Below, in pieces: positions 5,752-8,605 of a stretch of 8,605 bases of DNA. A program made the translations under genes and the position numbers. Under the pieces are notes generated by a model. It was not told the origin of the DNA. It saw only the letters and a list, made by a program, of their open reading frames with translations, and did not search any database. This DNA is from an uncultured Lachnospiraceae bacterium (GTDB lineage Bacteria; Bacillota; Clostridia; Lachnospirales; Lachnospiraceae): positions 1-8,605 of the forward strand of contig CAJUIM010000140.1 in NCBI GenBank assembly GCA_910586275.1. Direction: 5' to 3'. Within the stretch, counting starts at the first letter, position 1. Every line of letters starts with the position of its first letter.

Positions 5752-6765
5752 TCATTCTTTGTGCATTTTTACGTCACATACACTGTCGCGCTCTATGAGG
5801 GTTACCGGCAGCATCATATTTTTATCCCTACAGTCTCCGTTTCTTAACCGGTTCAGCATTTCAACTGCCAAAGCAGCCCTCTGCGCATTATCCTGCTTTA
5901 CCGTGGTCAGTGCCGGCACGAATTTTTCACATTCCCTCACATTGTCAAACCCAACTACCGACATATCTTCCGGAACGGATACCTCCACGCTTTTCAGGAA
6001 TTGAATAAAATCCATAGCATAATAATCGGATACTGCGAAAACTGCTGAATATTTTCTTATTTCCCCCATATGTTCCATATAAAAAGCAATACGCGCTTCC
6101 TGATCCATCGGAATAATCATAAGTTCCGCATTTGGAATCTCACTTTTTAATCCCATAAATCTTTCCATATCCATGCAGATATCATTGTCCGATATACAAA
6201 GCACGGCTCTGTGCCCTCTGCTTTTCAGATAACGTCCCACCTGTGCCCCGCCGTCAAAGTGATTGACCTGAATATTTACAAGATTTCCGAAACTTTCCAT
6301 ATATCCGTCATAGACCACAAAGGGGATATGCATCTGTTCCCGCAACTTTTTATAATCCTGTTCACAATAGCCAATCAGCACCATTCCCTCCATATTCCAC
6401 ATAGAAGCAAACTTGGGAATTTCATCCCATGCATCGGTAACTTTAAGCATAAGAAATTTCCCTGCCTGCCCGATTTCTTTTGCCAATGCGTTCAGCGATG
6501 CGGAAATAAACCGGTCCTCCAATGTATGCCCTTCATATTTTTTATGGTCATTGACAACGACTCCGATAATTTTGGAATCATTCTGCGCCAAAAGTATGCC
6601 TGCCATGCTTGGAATATACTGCCTCTCTTCCAAAAGCTGCTGCACACGTTTCACCGTTTCATCTGATATTTTCTTTGTCTTTCCATGAATAACATTCGAT
6701 ACGGTAGCAGTACTCACCCCCAGTTCATCGGCAATATCCACAATCCTGATTCTTCCACTCACCAT
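5752..6765 (-). CDS. LacI-family transcriptional regulator
   Basis: A 337-residue LacI/GalR repressor. The N-terminal HTH reads RIVDIADELGVSTATVSNVIHG (split here as residues 7-28), then the family's K..S.ET..RV segment and a hinge with ILLAQNDSK before IIGVVV. The rest is the periplasmic-binding-protein-like sensor, with the RGHRAVLCISD strand, a YSAVFAVSDYYAMDFI segment, PEDMSVVGFDN and the closing LTTVKQD. The ligand cannot be read; sugars and nucleobases are usual for the family. ATG 6765 is chosen, with AGAGGA 9 bases upstream; in-frame TTG 6774 and GTG 6771 sit too close to that site. It follows the XRE gene by ~50 bases on the same strand with no clear promoter of its own, and precedes the acetyltransferase gene. 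Confidence 0.9.
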   Translation of the reverse strand: MVSGRIRIVDIADELGVSTATVSNVIHGKTKKISDETVKRVQQLLEERQYIPSMAGILLAQNDSKIIGVVVNDHKKYEGHTLEDRFISASLNALAKEIGQAGKFLMLKVTDAWDEIPKFASMWNMEGMVLIGYCEQDYKKLREQMHIPFVVYDGYMESFGNLVNIQVNHFDGGAQVGRYLKSRGHRAVLCISDNDICMDMERFMGLKSEIPNAELMIIPMDQEARIAFYMEHMGEIRKYSAVFAVSDYYAMDFIQFLKSVEVSVPEDMSVVGFDNVRECEKFVPALTTVKQDNAQRAALAVEMLNRLRNGDCRDKNMMLPVTLIERDSVCDVKMHKE

Positions 6766-6817
6766 ATACACCAATCCTCTCTTTACTGTAGAACTGAAAT
6801 AATAAAGCCATACCGGA

Positions 6818-7600
6818 TCAAAGATTATTGATTTTATTCTTTATTTTACGTTTTATCTTAAACGATAAGCAAGAAGAATATTGTTCATTTCTAATCAGCA
6901 ATTCGTAAGCATCCATAACTCCCGCAAAATAGCAAAATCCGAAAAGCCCTACGGCCAGTCCCAAAAACACAAACGAATGGTATTCCGACCAAACAAACCG
7001 ACCGCTCATAGTGAAAGAAACTGCCAAGATACCGGCTATAAATAAAATAATACTGGGAACTGACATGGCAACATAGATTCTCTTCTTTGCCTGATACTCA
7101 TTAGATAATTCCTGCAGATATCCATAGTCAAAGATCAGTGGTTCTTCTTTCAGGACTTTATATTGTTCCTGTTCTGAGAATGAACCTAAAACAAAAGAAC
7201 CAATGCCTATGATAATAAAAATTGCCATTCCCAAAAAACGCCATGTCAAATTCGATGCAAACATGACATACGGTATTCCAGCCAATGCCCATGACATGAA
7301 TCCTATGCCAATATACCTGGATAATTTTTTCTGATTTACGATATATCCTGTTGCCATTTCCTTGCTTACATAATATCCTCTCTCATTTGCCACATCAGAG
7401 GATTTTTCATCTTTCAGAAGAAAATCGATGGATGTTTCAAAGATATTGGATAGTTGCAGTAACTTTTCCGTTTCCGGAAATCCTTGATTATTTTCCCACT
7501 TACTTATTGCCTGTCTGGTTGTTCCGATTTGTTCGGCCAGCGCCTCCTGTGAAAACCCTTTTTCTTTTCTTAGCTTAAACAATTTTTCTCCGAATGTCAT
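6818..7600 (-). CDS. Membrane-anchored XRE-family regulator
   Basis: A 260-residue protein with an N-terminal Cro/XRE helix-turn-helix (residues ~4-62; SQEALAEQIGTTRQAISKWE is the recognition part). It continues with a motif seen in many Clostridia membrane regulators (GYYVSKEMATGYI, 75-87). Four hydrophobic segments follow, near 97-115, 123-140, 176-196 and 209-227, then a basic C-terminal tail rich in Lys/Arg/Asn. It would bind DNA while held at the membrane; the signal is unknown. The start is well supported by AGGAGG (7609-7614), 8 bases before ATG. An inverted repeat lies 10 bases upstream of that site, which suggests autoregulation. It may be the first gene of a unit with the LacI gene. 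The A+T-rich tail is unlike the ECF operon genes. Confidence 0.85.
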   Translation of the reverse strand: MTFGEKLFKLRKEKGFSQEALAEQIGTTRQAISKWENNQGFPETEKLLQLSNIFETSIDFLLKDEKSSDVANERGYYVSKEMATGYIVNQKKLSRYIGIGFMSWALAGIPYVMFASNLTWRFLGMAIFIIIGIGSFVLGSFSEQEQYKVLKEEPLIFDYGYLQELSNEYQAKKRIYVAMSVPSIILFIAGILAVSFTMSGRFVWSEYHSFVFLGLAVGLFGFCYFAGVMDAYELLIRNEQYSSCLSFKIKRKIKNKINNL

Positions 7601-7624
7601 ATATAAGTCCTCCTATCTGGTTTT

Positions 7625-7641
7625 GATAAGTTAATCTTATC
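7625..7641. promoter_or_regulatory. Putative XRE operator (inverted repeat)
   Basis: GATAAG-TTAAT-CTTATC has perfect 6-bp arms and lies between the possible promoter and the ribosome binding site of the XRE gene. The position is suited to repression by roadblock, and autoregulation is common in XRE proteins. Confidence 0.45.
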
Positions 7642-7658
7642 GCATCAGACGGTAACTT

Positions 7659-7687
7659 TCTATCTTTTCTGAATGGAACATTGTCAA
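7659..7687 (-). promoter_or_regulatory. Possible XRE gene promoter
   Basis: A perfect minus-strand -35 TTGACA (7682-7687) is followed after 17 bases by GATAGA (7659-7664), which matches the -10 consensus at only 3 of 6 positions. The gap to the start codon is 58 bases and includes the inverted repeat at 7625-7641. Confidence 0.3.
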
Positions 7688-7718
7688 CGCTAAGTTGCGA
7701 ATATGTTATTCTCATAAG

Positions 7719-7792
7719 AAAACACGCTTTAAGGCACTGCATTTTAGTGCCTTAGTACCGCTATGTTTGTCGCTGAGCGAAAGCGTGTCCAT
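7719..7792 (-). repeat. Palindromic repeat, solo copy 2
   Basis: The reverse complement of this stretch matches 4108-4160 closely: ACACGCTTTCGCTC, then CAAAC, AGCGG, ACTAAGGCACTAAAAT and CAGTGCCTTA, with scattered mismatches. It has its own perfect 9-bp terminal inverted repeats (ACACGCTTT 7722-7730 and AAAGCGTGT 7780-7788) and an inner 9-bp hairpin TAAGGCACT/AGTGCCTTA (7730-7738, 7746-7754). The two copies are in opposite orientation, about 3.6 kb apart. No transposase is encoded. Confidence 0.7.
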
Positions 7793-8063
7793 GTACCTGT
7801 CGGCAACACTCGTGTATTTTTTGCAAATCCATTTTTTCAGTTCATCTGTATCTGTTTTTGCTCCATATCCTTATCGATATGTTTTGTATCCGATTGCTTA
7901 CCACTGTAATCAAAAGCCATAGCAAGCGCAGGATTCTTTTCAAAATCAGGATTAATTTCTTCTCGCCATAAGGAAATCATAATTTAAATAGTTTCTCTGC
8001 TTCTTTACCCGGAAGCCGCAACACAACAACTTCATTTAAAGTAAGATATAATAGGAACTCTAT
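7790..8063 (-). pseudogene. Unidentified degenerate coding remnant
   Basis: Three short minus-strand frames lie head to tail and look like coding sequence broken by stops or frameshifts. The first, without a start codon, ends LRLPGKEAEKLFKL at a stop that overlaps the next ATG (ATGA, 7977-7980). The second is the 47-codon frame at 7837-7980. The third overlaps its end in another frame (TDTDELKKWICKKY, then TSVADRYM) and runs into the palindromic repeat at 7792. I do not recognise the protein or proteins. The non-random, charged-helical composition is the evidence for former coding; chance open frames in A/T-rich DNA remain possible. A weak promoter pattern (TTGACA 8080-8085, 17 bases, TAGAGT) lies just upstream. 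Confidence 0.3.
7837..7980 (-). CDS. Hypothetical 47-aa ORF (possibly a fragment)
   Basis: Starts at ATG 7980, whose ATGA overlaps the stop of the preceding short frame, and ends at TGA 7837. It begins MISLWREEINPDFEKNP and is strongly charged towards the C-terminus (SDTKHIDKDMEQKQ). It has no membrane segment or signal peptide. The ribosome binding site is weak (only AGAG, too distant). The family is not recognised. Since a plausible continuation lies in another frame just downstream, it may be the first part of a frameshifted gene rather than a complete small protein. Confidence 0.3.
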   Translation of the reverse strand: MISLWREEINPDFEKNPALAMAFDYSGKQSDTKHIDKDMEQKQIQMN

Positions 8064-8081
8064 TCACATAAATCGAACTTG

Positions 8082-8605
8082 TCAATTTATTCTTCTAGCA
8101 ACAATTTTATTTGATGCGTGCAAATGTTTCGGTACATTTGGATGTTCATCTTCAAACACATAAGATTTAAACTGCAATATTTCCCAATCCATATACAATT
8201 CTTTAATTTCTTCGTCTTTTGCCAAGCCAATCGCAAACGGAGCAATATCCTCAGATGCGGGTACAGTATCTGTAAATATTTGAATTATATGAATGCCACC
8301 TATATTGGTATATTTTTTTGCATTATTTATAAATCTTTTCCACTCGTTCTTAGCCACAAAATGTAATGTTCCAAAACAGGTAAGCATATCATAATTCTGC
8401 TCAAACTGATATGTAGTTAAATCTGCCACAAATGCGTTTACCTGTGTATTAGATAATTTACATCTATGTTTTAGTTTTGCAATCCCATGTTTAGATAAAT
8501 CAAATGCATCCACAAGATGTCCTTGTTGGGCTAAATATATGGCATTTTGCCCTTCTCCACACCCTACATCTAATACTTTTGACCGGTTGTTAATCAAATG
8601 CTCAA
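8082..8605 (-). CDS. TehB-like class I SAM methyltransferase (5' end off window)
   Basis: A Rossmann-fold S-adenosylmethionine-dependent methyltransferase. VLDVGCGEGQNAIYLA is motif I (SAM-binding glycine loop), in the form typical of TehB/tellurite-resistance-type enzymes (GCGEG-x-NA-x-x-LA). VDAFDLS is motif II, with the acidic ribose-binding residue, and FVADLTTYQF then YDMLTCFGTLHFV are motifs III-IV. The remaining ~75 residues form the rest of the fold and end KIVARRIN. An in-frame TTG at 8597 could be a start, but motif I would then lie unusually close to the N-terminus, and the frame continues through the window edge (reading EHL before it). I therefore treat it as partial. Tellurite resistance is not implied; the substrate is unknown. 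It is markedly A+T rich against the ECF operon. No intrinsic terminator is visible after it. Confidence 0.82.
   Translation of the reverse strand, partial: EHLINNRSKVLDVGCGEGQNAIYLAQQGHLVDAFDLSKHGIAKLKHRCKLSNTQVNAFVADLTTYQFEQNYDMLTCFGTLHFVAKNEWKRFINNAKKYTNIGGIHIIQIFTDTVPASEDIAPFAIGLAKDEEIKELYMDWEILQFKSYVFEDEHPNVPKHLHASNKIVARRIN

Noticed and set aside
7695..7922. Plus-strand 75-codon frame
   Set aside because: Translation of the solo palindromic repeat plus antisense of the remnant region; no ribosome binding site.
8030..8052. Plus-strand TATAAT at 8047-8052 as a promoter
   Set aside because: No -35 at a sensible distance and no plus-strand gene downstream.

Overview
The window looks like a chromosomal stretch from a low-to-mid GC anaerobic Bacillota, most likely Clostridia of the Lachnospiraceae type. 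The reasons are GGAGG-type ribosome binding sites, the fused double-ATPase ECF transporter, the patatin and membrane-XRE protein types, and compact minus-strand operons. This placement is inference from gene style; no marker gene is present.

Layout: bases 1-217 hold the relic of an ABC exporter ATPase C-terminus and a minus-strand intrinsic terminator. Bases 273-446 encode a 57-residue two-helix membrane peptide with a good ribosome binding site. Bases 576-3840 are a tight minus-strand operon, read right to left: a fused EcfA-EcfA ATPase (2215-3840), an EcfT membrane protein (start overlapping the previous stop as GTGA) and a patatin-like phospholipase. This is the energising module of a vitamin or metal importer plus a lipid hydrolase, and no substrate-binding S component is present. 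Several catalytic positions in both ATPase halves differ from consensus.

Bases 3841-4345 are a divergent intergenic region invaded by a MITE-like palindromic element (about 4055-4239) flanked by a 9-bp direct repeat. Nested inside it is a second palindromic repeat, which recurs alone at 7719-7792. A shorter relative of the outer element (4732-4815, 32-bp arms) lies between a plus-strand GRAM/PH-like protein gene (4346-4687) and the convergent AAC(3)-type N-acetyltransferase gene (4828-5619). Small dispersed repeats are the most distinctive feature of the window.

Bases 4828-7600, all minus strand, hold a membrane-anchored XRE regulator, a LacI-family regulator and the acetyltransferase. An inverted repeat upstream of the acetyltransferase promoter is a reasonable LacI-type operator, so the LacI protein probably controls the acetyltransferase. 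A separate GATAAG-N5-CTTATC repeat before the XRE gene is a reasonable autoregulatory site.

Bases 7790-8063 carry small, apparently frameshifted coding remnants that I could not identify. The right edge is a TehB-like SAM methyltransferase whose N-terminus lies outside the window. The right-hand third is visibly more A+T rich than the ECF operon, which suggests a different origin. I found no CRISPR array, tRNA, rRNA, transposase or defence system.
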